Below the pieces are notes generated by a model, which saw nothing but the letters and a program-made list of their open reading frames with translations, searched no databases and was not told where the DNA came from. The translations under genes were made by a program, and so were the position numbers. 8,216 nt of DNA, taken from positions 1 through 8,216 of the forward strand of contig CBCPMX010000043.1 of assembly GCA_965120355.1 (NCBI GenBank), given 5' to 3'. Shown piece by piece: positions 1 to 5,171 of the stretch; position 1 is the stretch's first letter, and each line of letters starts with the position of its first letter. Source of the DNA: CBCPMX01 sp965120355. Its GTDB lineage: Bacteria; Bacillota; Clostridia; Oscillospirales; Oscillospiraceae.

Positions 1-18
1 TTCCTGTTCTCTCGCCAT
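1..18 (-). CDS. Start of an unidentified gene, cut by the left edge
   Basis: On the minus strand an ATG at 18-16 is followed by codons reading MAREQE before the window ends. A strong ribosome site (GGAGG, about 7 bases before the ATG, near 25-31) and an extended -10 box at 46-54 lie just upstream, so this is very probably a true gene start. It follows the 77-residue helical protein by about 57 bp on the same strand, so it may be its operon partner, read through or driven from its own promoter. Six residues are too few to assign a function. Confidence 0.6.
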
Positions 19-45
19 TTTTTGCCCTCCTCTACTTCGAGAACT

Positions 46-54
46 ATTATATCA
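46..54 (-). promoter_or_regulatory. Extended -10 promoter for the left-edge gene
   Basis: The minus strand reads TGATATAAT (54 down to 46), which is a perfect TATAAT with the TGn extension. No good -35 hexamer is visible 16-18 bp upstream, as expected for extended -10 promoters. Transcription would start near 39, about 20 bases before the ATG at 18. Confidence 0.5.
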
Positions 55-75
55 TACTTTTATTGACGACACCAC

Positions 76-309
76 CTAGAGCGTGTATTTGGCATTTCGA
101 TAGTATCCCCTTTCGTAATAGTGTGCGGTCAACTCGGCTAACTCATTGGTCTGGCGCAGCATTTCCGTCAGTACGGCGATGCGCCTTTGCAGATGCCAGC
201 GTTCGTCCTCGTCCTGTGTGGCGCGCAGTGCGCTGCGCAGCAGCCGCAATCGGGCGCGCAGCAGATCCGCTGCCTGGATGTATTCCGACGAAAGCTCCAG
301 TAAGGTCAC
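76..309 (-). CDS. Small helical protein of unknown function (77 aa)
   Basis: I do not recognise a named family, although short proteins beginning TLLELS and ending in a Tyr-rich HYYERGYY tail are familiar to me as hypothetical proteins of gut clostridia. The chosen start is GTG at 309-307, because a GGAGGAGGG ribosome site (326-318) precedes it by about 8 bases; the frame stays open upstream to 399 without such support. Residues 3-60 are rich in Leu, Ala, Arg and Glu in a heptad-like pattern, suggesting one long helix or a helical hairpin that could form a coiled coil. Residues 62-77 (TAHYYERGYYRNAKYTL region) are aromatic and basic. There is no signal peptide or membrane segment. The gene overlaps the preceding zinc-ribbon frame, so the two are probably translationally coupled. 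A role in protein-protein or nucleic-acid contact is possible but unproven. Confidence 0.7.
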   Translation of the reverse strand: MTLLELSSEYIQAADLLRARLRLLRSALRATQDEDERWHLQRRIAVLTEMLRQTNELAELTAHYYERGYYRNAKYTL

Positions 310-478
310 AATGCTCTCCCTCCTCCGGCGGCGGGAATGTGCCGCCGTACCGCAGCGCGTTGGCGCATTGCGGACACAGCAGGCCCTCGGGGCTGGCATA
401 GGGGACGCAGCCCTCGTAGAGTTCCCCGCCGCAGTAGTCGCAGAACGCCTGAATGGGGAGGTCCTGCGGATCCACCAT
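143..478 (-). CDS. Small zinc-ribbon protein, 3' part probably frameshifted
   Basis: Translation from ATG 478-476 gives 111 residues. The first 57 look genuine: two CxxC pairs (C13/C16 and C35/C38) separated by 18 residues form a compact zinc ribbon, with FCDYCGGELYEG typical of small clostridial zinc-finger proteins. After residue 57 the frame runs through the helical gene in another frame and becomes Ala/Arg/Gly-rich, low-quality sequence. One extra base before position 313 would instead end the protein at TGA 308-306, overlapping the next gene's GTG by four bases (GTGA), a common coupled arrangement. I therefore infer a one-base loss, near the G-rich stretch 314-326, that fuses about 54 shadow codons to the true protein. 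The longer frame start at 571 has no ribosome site and crosses the promoter, so it is rejected. The ribosome site here (AAAGAAG) is weak. Function is unknown; binding of metal and a nucleic acid or protein partner is an inference. Confidence 0.6.
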   Translation of the reverse strand: MVDPQDLPIQAFCDYCGGELYEGCVPYASPEGLLCPQCANALRYGGTFPPPEEGEHCDLTGAFVGIHPGSGSAARPIAAAAQRTARHTGRGRTLASAKAHRRTDGNAAPDQ

Positions 479-527
479 TGAAATTACACTTCTTTCTATA
501 ATTGAAATTTTATAGCAGATTAGGTTC

Positions 528-556
528 AGTGTACTACACAAAACGTGTGATGTCAA
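528..556 (-). promoter_or_regulatory. Sigma-A-type promoter for the zinc-ribbon/helical gene pair
   Basis: The minus strand shows a perfect TTGACA (556-551), a 17-bp spacer and TACACT (533-528, four of six matches to TATAAT). The predicted start is near 521, leaving a leader of about 42 bases before the ATG at 478. The -10 box and spacer are covered by inverted repeats, so regulation by a dimeric repressor is likely. Confidence 0.7.
529..549. promoter_or_regulatory. Candidate operator made of overlapping dyads
   Basis: GTGTA-C-TACAC (529-539) is a perfect inverted repeat of five-base arms about one central base, lying on the -10 box of the leftward promoter. Its right arm also pairs with a second GTGT (545-548), giving ACAC-N5-GTGT over the spacer. 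Palindromes of this size over a promoter next to a divergent XRE gene are typical repressor sites. Which protein binds here is inferred from position alone. Confidence 0.5.
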
Positions 557-578
557 GGGAAAATATGTCATCTTTCTC

Positions 579-607
579 TTTACAATGCAAAATGGGTATG
601 GTATCTT
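579..607 (+). promoter_or_regulatory. Probable promoter of the XRE regulator
   Basis: TTTACA (579-584), a 17-bp spacer and TATCTT (602-607) match the sigma-A consensus at five and four of six positions. The start would be near 614, about 38 bases before the ATG at 652. The dyad operator lies 30-50 bp upstream of the -35 box, so control of this promoter by the same site would have to act from upstream. Confidence 0.45.
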
Positions 608-651
608 TTTAATGCACGAATCTGGAGATGCTGGAAGAAACGAGGTGTGTT

Positions 652-1005
652 ATGATCGGGCTACGGATCGCAGCAATGCGAAAACGGGCGGGGATGAGCC
701 AGCGGGAGCTGGCCAGACGGCTGGGAGTCAGTGCCAGTGCTGTGGGCATGTACGAGCAGGGACGGCGAGAGCCGTCAGCGGAAAAGCTGGTTCGGCTGGC
801 GCAGCTGCTGGACGTGTCGGTGGACTACCTGCTGACCGGTACGCCTGCCACCGGGGCCGACCGGCAAGCAGCCCAGGATGTGCTGCACAGAACCCTGTCC
901 TGTGCGGCCGCCCAGGAGGTGATTCTGCGCAGTGCCGACGGCACCGAACGTCCCCTGGATGAAACCACTGCCCACTTGGTTCTGGCGGCGCTGCTGGGGA
1001 GTTGA
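652..1005 (+). CDS. XRE-family helix-turn-helix transcriptional regulator
   Basis: This is a 117-residue cytoplasmic DNA-binding protein. Residues 2-62 form a canonical HTH_3/Cro-C1 domain: the RKRAGMSQRELARRLGVS helix pair, a recognition helix around SASAVGMYEQGRR (27-39), then the usual PSAEKLVRLAQLLDVSVDYLLTG ending as separate helices (41-63). The C-terminal 54 residues are short, without a peptidase or sensor domain I can name, and probably serve dimerisation. I chose ATG 652 because GAGGTG sits 6 bases upstream; the in-frame ATG at 628 has its only purine-rich stretch directly against it. The gene is divergent from the zinc-ribbon cassette, and a palindrome covers that cassette's promoter, so repression of the cassette is the most likely role. 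A 68-bp gap with a strong promoter separates it from tadA, which is not likely to depend on it. Confidence 0.88.
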   Translation: MIGLRIAAMRKRAGMSQRELARRLGVSASAVGMYEQGRREPSAEKLVRLAQLLDVSVDYLLTGTPATGADRQAAQDVLHRTLSCAAAQEVILRSADGTERPLDETTAHLVLAALLGS

Positions 1006-1013
1006 ATCTTCTC

Positions 1014-1042
1014 TTGACCTTTGGCACAAATTCCTCTACAAT
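1014..1042 (+). promoter_or_regulatory. Strong sigma-A-type promoter for tadA
   Basis: TTGACC (1014-1019), a 17-bp spacer and TACAAT (1037-1042) match the consensus at five of six positions each. The -35 begins 8 bp after the XRE stop codon. Transcription would start near 1049, giving a leader of about 25 bases before the ATG at 1074. Confidence 0.75.
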
Positions 1043-1073
1043 GACACAAAGGGTTGATGCCGGGAGGATCGTC

Positions 1074-1553
1074 ATGGAGGATTGGGAATTTATGCAGCAG
1101 GCTTTGGCGTTGGCTGCGGAAGCTGCCGAAGACGGCGAAGTGCCTGTGGGCTGCGTCGTCGCCTTGGGAGACCGGGTAGTAGGCCGCGGCCGAAACCGGC
1201 GGGAAACGGAGAAAACTGCGTTGGCCCACGCGGAAGTGGAGGCCATTGCGGAGGCCTGCCGCACCTTAGGCGGGTGGCGGCTGTGGCAATGTACGCTGTA
1301 TGTGACGCTGGAACCGTGTCCCATGTGTGCCGGGGCCATTATAAACGCCCGGATCCCCCGGGTGGTCTACGGCGCTGCCGACCCCAAGGCCGGCTCCTGC
1401 GGTTCGGTCATCAATTTGTTTGATCTGCCCTACAATCACCGGCCGGCGCTGACCGGCGGCGTTTTGGAGGAAGCGTGCGCGGCGATGCTGCGGCAATTTT
1501 TCCGCGACCTGCGGCAGCGGCGGCAGAGCAATGGGCGCAAGCCGGGCGAGTAG
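1074..1553 (+). CDS. tadA: tRNA-specific adenosine-34 deaminase TadA
   Basis: The product (159 residues) deaminates adenosine to inosine at the wobble position of tRNA-Arg(ACG), an essential cytoplasmic tRNA-editing step. The cytidine/deoxycytidylate deaminase fold is intact: AHAEVEAI supplies the zinc ligand H52 and the proton-shuttling E54, and PCPMCAGAI supplies zinc ligands C82 and C85. GEVPVGCVV (21-29) and N41 lie in the usual positions, and the length is normal for the family. The basic C-terminal tail (RDLRQRRQSNGRK) fits tRNA contact. ATG 1074 is chosen because GGGAGGA lies about 6 bases upstream and the promoter -10 box is at 1037-1042; the frame's earlier start at 1002 would lie upstream of the promoter. 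The gene is transcribed alone and converges on the operon ending at 1735. The related guanine deaminase family is less likely given the motifs and context. Confidence 0.95.
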   Translation: MEDWEFMQQALALAAEAAEDGEVPVGCVVALGDRVVGRGRNRRETEKTALAHAEVEAIAEACRTLGGWRLWQCTLYVTLEPCPMCAGAIINARIPRVVYGAADPKAGSCGSVINLFDLPYNHRPALTGGVLEEACAAMLRQFFRDLRQRRQSNGRKPGE

Positions 1554-1610
1554 AGTTTCGGCGCATCGGAAGGTTTGCGGCGCAAGGAGCCGCCTGTCTG
1601 AAACATACAA

Positions 1611-1656
1611 CCCCCCTGCCCTGCATACGGCGGATGCCGTGCGCAGGGCAGGGGGG
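1611..1656 (-). terminator. Strong hairpin, probable terminator of the leftward sigma/repeat-protein operon
   Basis: Arms CCCCCCTGCCCTGC (1611-1624) and GCAGGGCAGGGGGG (1643-1656) pair over 14 bp, and ACGGC-GGAT-GCCGT extends the stem inside. Read leftward the hairpin is followed by TTGTATGTTTC, an imperfect T-rich tract. Read rightward there is no T tract, so leftward use is preferred. It lies about 80 bp beyond the stop codon of the repeat protein. Confidence 0.6.
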
Positions 1657-1676
1657 CAGCAGCGTTTTGTGGAACA

Positions 1677-1727
1677 GCCGAACAGGGAGATGTGGCAACA
1701 TCCCCCTGTTCGGCAAACACATTTTTT
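1677..1727 (+). terminator. Intrinsic terminator downstream of tadA
   Basis: Arms GCCGAACAGGG (1677-1687) and CCCTGTTCGGC (1704-1714) pair over 11 bp, with an inner GATGT-GGCA-ACATC stem. Six Ts follow at 1722-1727, seven bases after the stem. The T tract ends 8 bp before the stop codon of the convergent gene. It is about 125 bp past the tadA stop. Confidence 0.7.
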
Positions 1728-1734
1728 GGAATCT

Positions 1735-3021
1735 TTACAGCGTATAATCAGCGGCATTGACCACTTTGCTGTTTAAAAGAATTTCTGCCCGTTCAGCGGG
1801 CGTGAGCGCTTCACCGGGAAACAGCGCATTGAGTATGTCTTCTACCTTGTTGAGACCGTGGGGCTTTTCCACGCCGCCGTCTTCGCTGCCGTCTTCGCCG
1901 CCGATGTTGTCGACGTCAGTGGCAACCAGTTCGACGGCGCCCTGTTGCTCTCCTGTGCAGAAGACGTTGACGCAGTCGGTGATGCTTATGAGCCGTTCCC
2001 GGAGCAGTTCCGGCGGAACGTCTTTCGCAATTTTGACATTGACACAGTCCGTCAGGCTCAGGCCGTCTTCGGCCTGTTCCAGCATGGTGCGATCCACGTT
2101 GACGTCGATGCGGTCGGTGAGAACTGTGCCGCCCATGACGCACAGCGCATTGTAAGCGGCGTCGATGCCGCCCACGGCGTCCACCAGCGTTTTGGATACC
2201 AGAAGATCGCCGTTGACGTGCAGGAAGGTGATCTGCGCCAAATAGGGCGCGCTGTCCTTATTGATGGTGAGACTGCCGTCGATATAGAGCTTCCCGCCGT
2301 GCCGCCGGAGCAGTGCCGCATCCAGGGTGGCGCTGTCATCCACATAGCTGCAGCCGTCGGGCAGAATGGTGATGTCCGTCTGCTCGTCAAAGAGGGGGAT
2401 GGCGGCCTCCGCCAGACCTTCCGCCACCAGCAGGGACTTGGTCACGAATTGGATATTCTTCTCCGTCAGCTTGTCAAAGGCAATGGCCGGGTCCAGGGCG
2501 ACGATCCGCTTGGCGGCAAAGTACCGGGCGTCTTGTCTGGCCCGCAGGTGGAAGGTGCGGTCCAATACGGCGGTGCGTTTGAGCCGGATGCAGCCGTCGG
2601 GATAGGTCTCCATGGCTCCATTGAGTTTGACCATGGACAGGCGGCCCGCAATGCTTTCCGGGCAGGAGAGGGAGCCGTTGACCTGAATCACGCAGTAATT
2701 GCTCAGCAGGTCCTCGCTGCCAGGGGCGATGTCTACAGTGCCGTTGACCACCAGGGCTTGTTTCCCCGCTGGCTGAGCCGGCCCCGGCTTGATCTCTGTC
2801 CGGCCGTTGATTTTGAGCACCTGGACATCTTCGTCCAGCTCTAAGGTTTGGGGGGCGTTGACAAGGACGTTGTACTGATCCAGCAGCGCCTTTGACGCGG
2901 GAGAAACCAGAACCAGGGCGCTGTTGAGGATGGTTTTCGTATAGGCGGCCAGGGTACTTTCCTGGACGTTCCGCGTGTCGCAGGTGGCGGCGTTGACGAC
3001 AAAAAACTTTTTCGGTTCCAT
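1735..3021 (-). CDS. Protein of unknown function with about 21-residue beta-solenoid-like repeats, partner of an ECF sigma factor
   Basis: I do not recognise a named family. The 428 residues have no signal peptide or membrane segment, so a cytoplasmic location is likely. Short strands ending in an NG-type turn recur: KINGRTEI (70-77), VVNGTVDI (91-98), QVNGSLSC (113-120), KLNGAMET (132-139), then YIDGSLTI (246-253) and HVNGDLLV (268-275). Spacings of 19-22 residues suggest parallel beta-solenoid rungs, as in polymerising bactofilin-like or adhesin-like folds, though no such family is claimed. TDCVNV occurs twice (324-329, 348-353) and PDGC twice (141-144, 221-224). An acidic Gly-rich hinge (GGEDGSEDGG, 374-383) precedes a conserved-looking helical tail with LTPAERAEILLNSKVV. 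AGGAG sits 7 bases before the ATG and overlaps the sigma factor's stop region, so the two genes are co-transcribed. A role as the sigma factor's partner or target is inferred from this alone. Confidence 0.85.
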   Translation of the reverse strand: MEPKKFFVVNAATCDTRNVQESTLAAYTKTILNSALVLVSPASKALLDQYNVLVNAPQTLELDEDVQVLKINGRTEIKPGPAQPAGKQALVVNGTVDIAPGSEDLLSNYCVIQVNGSLSCPESIAGRLSMVKLNGAMETYPDGCIRLKRTAVLDRTFHLRARQDARYFAAKRIVALDPAIAFDKLTEKNIQFVTKSLLVAEGLAEAAIPLFDEQTDITILPDGCSYVDDSATLDAALLRRHGGKLYIDGSLTINKDSAPYLAQITFLHVNGDLLVSKTLVDAVGGIDAAYNALCVMGGTVLTDRIDVNVDRTMLEQAEDGLSLTDCVNVKIAKDVPPELLRERLISITDCVNVFCTGEQQGAVELVATDVDNIGGEDGSEDGGVEKPHGLNKVEDILNALFPGEALTPAERAEILLNSKVVNAADYTL

Positions 3022-3032
3022 ATGAATTCTCC

Positions 3033-3503
3033 TTATTTTATAGTTTCCTGATACAGGTTGATCAGGTGCCTTCGCGCGGACGAAAGTCTGGCGCGGACGG
3101 TGGACGGCGGCAGACCGAACAGCTCACCCAGCTCCGTGGCGTTATAGCCCTGAAAATAGCGCATGGTGAACAGAGCGCGTTCTGTGTCCGGCAACCGGTT
3201 CACAAGCTGCTGGACCATGGCCCGGGTCAGATCCTCTTCTATAGCGGCCAGCGACAGGGCTTCCTCACTGCTGCTGGCTTCCCGCGAAAGCATGCGCAGC
3301 CGGTCGATGTACAGGTGTTTGGCGGTCTTGTACAGCCAGGCGCGGCATTGGGCGCGGCTGCAATCTTGAAGATCCTCCAGATGCGTCAGCGCCCGCATAT
3401 AGGTCTCCTGTACCAGATCTTCTGCAGCGGCCCAATCCTTTGCCATCGAGACGCAGTAGTGCAGCAGTTCGTCGTAGAACGTTGTGTACAGTTCTTCCAC
3501 CAT
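3033..3503 (-). CDS. RNA polymerase sigma-70 factor, ECF subfamily
   Basis: This 156-residue protein has the two domains of ECF sigma factors. Region 2 spans about residues 3-70, with AAAEDLVQETYMRAL and CRAWLYKTAKHLYIDRLR for core-polymerase binding and -10 recognition. A short linker (71-100) leads to region 4 (103-147), with LPDTERALFTMRYFQGYNATELGELFGLPPS forming the -35-binding helix-turn-helix (split here as two adjacent motifs) and STVRARLSSARRHL completing it. I chose ATG 3503 because AAAGGAG lies about 10 bases upstream and the family normally starts with this type of helix. The frame stays open to 3770, but that extension lacks family similarity. The repeat protein follows after 11 bp. 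No classical anti-sigma factor with a membrane segment or zinc-binding HxxxCxxC motif is present in the operon, so the controlling signal is unknown. Confidence 0.93.
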   Translation of the reverse strand: MVEELYTTFYDELLHYCVSMAKDWAAAEDLVQETYMRALTHLEDLQDCSRAQCRAWLYKTAKHLYIDRLRMLSREASSSEEALSLAAIEEDLTRAMVQQLVNRLPDTERALFTMRYFQGYNATELGELFGLPPSTVRARLSSARRHLINLYQETIK

Positions 3504-3797
3504 GGGAACTGGGCTCCTTTCTATGTTTGCGCGTTCACCTGTAAGACGGATGAAAAGGCCGAAGTGTTGATGGCGTTCAGAAATTTTTTTGCAGAGCCTG
3601 GACGTTTCTGCGGACCGAGCAGTAGGTATGCTGTGGGCGCGATGCATGCTGCAAAGCGAAGCGGGCGCCCCGGCACGGCACAGCGCCGCTGTGCTGCAAA
3701 CGTATGGAATGTTCCTGTTGAATCCGACCAATTTGAAATTGAAATTTCTATGAGATTCAAAAATATGCATAAAATTCGCGGTTTTTTTGAAAAACCC
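3504..3797. other. Intergenic region between the divergent sigma operon and aminotransferase gene
   Basis: No coding sequence is credible here. Near the sigma gene lies the candidate ECF promoter. In the middle, GCACAGC-GCC-GCTGTGC (3678-3694) is a seven-base-arm hairpin without a T tract, and TGCTGCAAA occurs twice (3647-3655, 3692-3700). The stretch 3721-3790 is AT-rich, with TTTGAA and TTCAAA in inverted orientation. I see no riboswitch or RNA gene that I can name. Confidence 0.4.
3545..3568 (-). promoter_or_regulatory. Candidate ECF-type autoregulatory promoter
   Basis: Read leftward, AAC (3568-3566), a 17-bp spacer and CGTC (3548-3545) match the AAC/CGTC pattern used by many ECF sigma factors. 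The start would fall near 3538, about 35 bases before the sigma ATG, which is a sensible leader length. The -35 lacks the usual preceding GA, so this is a candidate only. Confidence 0.4.
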
Positions 3798-3826
3798 TTG
3801 CCATTTTGCAAGATGCGGAATATAAT
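3798..3826 (+). promoter_or_regulatory. Sigma-A-type promoter for the aminotransferase gene
   Basis: TTGCCA (3798-3803), a 17-bp spacer and a perfect TATAAT (3821-3826) form a strong promoter. The start would be near 3833, giving a leader of about 32 bases. CTTGC-N6-GCAAG (3797-3812) is an inverted repeat over the -35 box and spacer that might bind a regulator. Confidence 0.75.
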
Positions 3827-3864
3827 AATGTGAAATTACTTGCGTGCGGAAAGGAAGTATCGCT

Positions 3865-5070
3865 ATGAAGGAACTGTCTCAGGTGGCCAGCGCCGTCCGG
3901 GCCTCCACAACCATGGAAATCGACAGCATGTTCAAGAAAATGAAGGCGGATGGCATTGACGTGGTGGGCTTCGGCGCCGGCGAGCCTGATTTTGCCACGC
4001 CGGAGAATATCACCGAGGCCGCCATCCAGGCCCTGCGGGAGCACAAGACCAAATATACCGCTGCCTCCGGTATTACGGAGCTGAAGGCCGCTGCCTGCCA
4101 GCGGATGAAGGAGGACTGCGGCCTGGACTATCAGCCCGCCAATGTGGTCATCGCCTCCGGCGCTAAGCATATTGTCTATCTTGCCCTGCGGGCCCTGGTC
4201 AATCCCGGCGACGAAGTGCTGCTGCCGGCTCCCTACTGGGTCAGCTACTATGAGCTGATCAAAATGGTGGGCGGCGTACCCGTGGTGCTCCACGCTTCGG
4301 AGGAAGCGCAGTTCAAAGTCACTGCCAGTCAGCTCCGGGCTGCCGTCACCGATAAGACCAAATGCCTGATTCTCAACAGCCCCTGCAATCCCACGGGGAT
4401 GGTCTATTCCCGGCAGGAGCTGCAGGCCATTGCCGACGTGTGCGTGGAAAAGGATCTGTATGTGCTGTCAGATGAAATCTATTATACCCTGGTCTATGAC
4501 GGCGTGGAGTTTGTTTCTCTGCCTTCTTTGGGCGAGGAGATTAAGGCCCGTACCATCCTGATCAACGGCGTGTCCAAGGCCTATGCCATGACCGGCTGGC
4601 GCATTGGTTACGCCATGGCCGACGAGAAGATCATTAAGGTCATGAGCAACTTTGTCAGCCACTCCACCGGCGGCCCCGCTACCTTTTGCCAGTGGGCGTC
4701 CGTGGAGGCCCTCAGCGGTCCGCAGGATGCCAGGGAGACCATGCGCAAGGCATTCGAGGAACGCCGCAACTACATTGTTGCGCGCATCAACGCCATTCCC
4801 GGCGTCAGCTGCCTGAAACCTCAGGGCGCGTTTTATATCATGATGAATCTGAGGGAGCTCATTGGCAAGGAGCTGTATGGCGTGACCATCCGGGACGCCG
4901 ACGATTTTGCCAACCTGTTCCTGCAGAAGGGTCTGGTGGCCACGGTGCCCTGCACCGGGTTTGACGCGCCGGAGTTTGTGCGCTGGAGCTATGCCACCAG
5001 CATGGAGAACATCAAGGAAGGCTGTGACCGGCTGGAGAAATTCCTGGCGGATGCCGGAATTTCTGCGTGA
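3865..5070 (+). CDS. Pyridoxal-phosphate aminotransferase, class I (aspartate aminotransferase family)
   Basis: The 401-residue cytoplasmic enzyme transfers an amino group between aspartate (or a related amino acid) and 2-oxoglutarate. Fold-type I landmarks are all present: GFGAGEPDF (35-43), ASGAKH at the cofactor phosphate loop (97-102), the ring-stacking Y124 in PYW, NSPCNPTG (171-178) with its cofactor-contacting Asn, SDEIY (202-206) with the cofactor-nitrogen Asp203, SKAYAMTGWRIGYA (237-250) with Schiff-base Lys238 and phosphate-binding Arg246, and Arg373 in FVRWSYA for the substrate alpha-carboxylate. The length is usual for the Bacillus-type aspartate transaminase subgroup. ATG 3865 is preferred because GGAAAGGAAG ends about 7 bases upstream; the GTG at 3844 lies before that site. 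The gene is monocistronic, with its own promoter and terminator. Exact substrate (aspartate, aromatic or another amino acid) cannot be fixed from sequence, so no symbol is given. Confidence 0.92.
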   Translation: MKELSQVASAVRASTTMEIDSMFKKMKADGIDVVGFGAGEPDFATPENITEAAIQALREHKTKYTAASGITELKAAACQRMKEDCGLDYQPANVVIASGAKHIVYLALRALVNPGDEVLLPAPYWVSYYELIKMVGGVPVVLHASEEAQFKVTASQLRAAVTDKTKCLILNSPCNPTGMVYSRQELQAIADVCVEKDLYVLSDEIYYTLVYDGVEFVSLPSLGEEIKARTILINGVSKAYAMTGWRIGYAMADEKIIKVMSNFVSHSTGGPATFCQWASVEALSGPQDARETMRKAFEERRNYIVARINAIPGVSCLKPQGAFYIMMNLRELIGKELYGVTIRDADDFANLFLQKGLVATVPCTGFDAPEFVRWSYATSMENIKEGCDRLEKFLADAGISA

Positions 5071-5086
5071 AATCTATACAAACCAC

Positions 5087-5115
5087 TGGAAATCTACCGC
5101 AGGATCCTGTATAAT
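5087..5115 (+). promoter_or_regulatory. Probable purB promoter placed just before the upstream gene's terminator
   Basis: TGGAAA (5087-5092, four of six), a 17-bp spacer and a perfect TATAAT (5110-5115) lie immediately ahead of the hairpin at 5117. The predicted start near 5122 is inside the hairpin's left arm, so purB transcripts would lack a complete terminator stem while transcripts arriving from upstream would have it. Confidence 0.55.
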
Positions 5116-5116
5116 T

Positions 5117-5146
5117 TACCGTGACCCAACCGGGTCACGGTATTTT
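5117..5146 (+). terminator. Intrinsic terminator of the aminotransferase gene
   Basis: TACCGTGACCC (5117-5127) and GGGTCACGGTA (5132-5142) form a perfect 11-bp stem with an AACC loop, followed by TTTTCTTG from 5143. It lies about 47 bp beyond the aminotransferase stop codon and 26 bp before the purB start. Confidence 0.85.
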
Positions 5147-5171
5147 CTTGTGAACTTCCATTCTGAAAGGA

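Noticed and set aside
1002..1073. Longer tadA start at 1002
   Set aside because: It would place the start inside the XRE gene and upstream of the tadA promoter. ATG 1074 has a well-spaced GGGAGGA.
1554..1734. Small SRP RNA downstream of tadA, as in Bacillus
   Set aside because: A GGAAGG string and a long GC stem are suggestive, but the conserved loop with GGAAGCAGCC and its pairing partner is absent, and the stem is explained by terminators.
1858..2844. Rightward open frame of 328 codons antisense to the repeat protein
   Set aside because: It lies wholly opposite a gene with a good ribosome site and operon context. The long frame reflects GC-rich codon bias, and its His/Val/Gly-rich translation resembles no family.
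3678..3694. Hairpin upstream of the sigma gene as a terminator or riboswitch
   Set aside because: It has a three-base loop, no T tract in either direction, and no conserved aptamer sequence.
3504..3770. N-terminal extension of the sigma factor frame
   Set aside because: The extra 89 residues have no sigma-like sequence and would cover the promoter region. ATG 3503 has a ribosome site.
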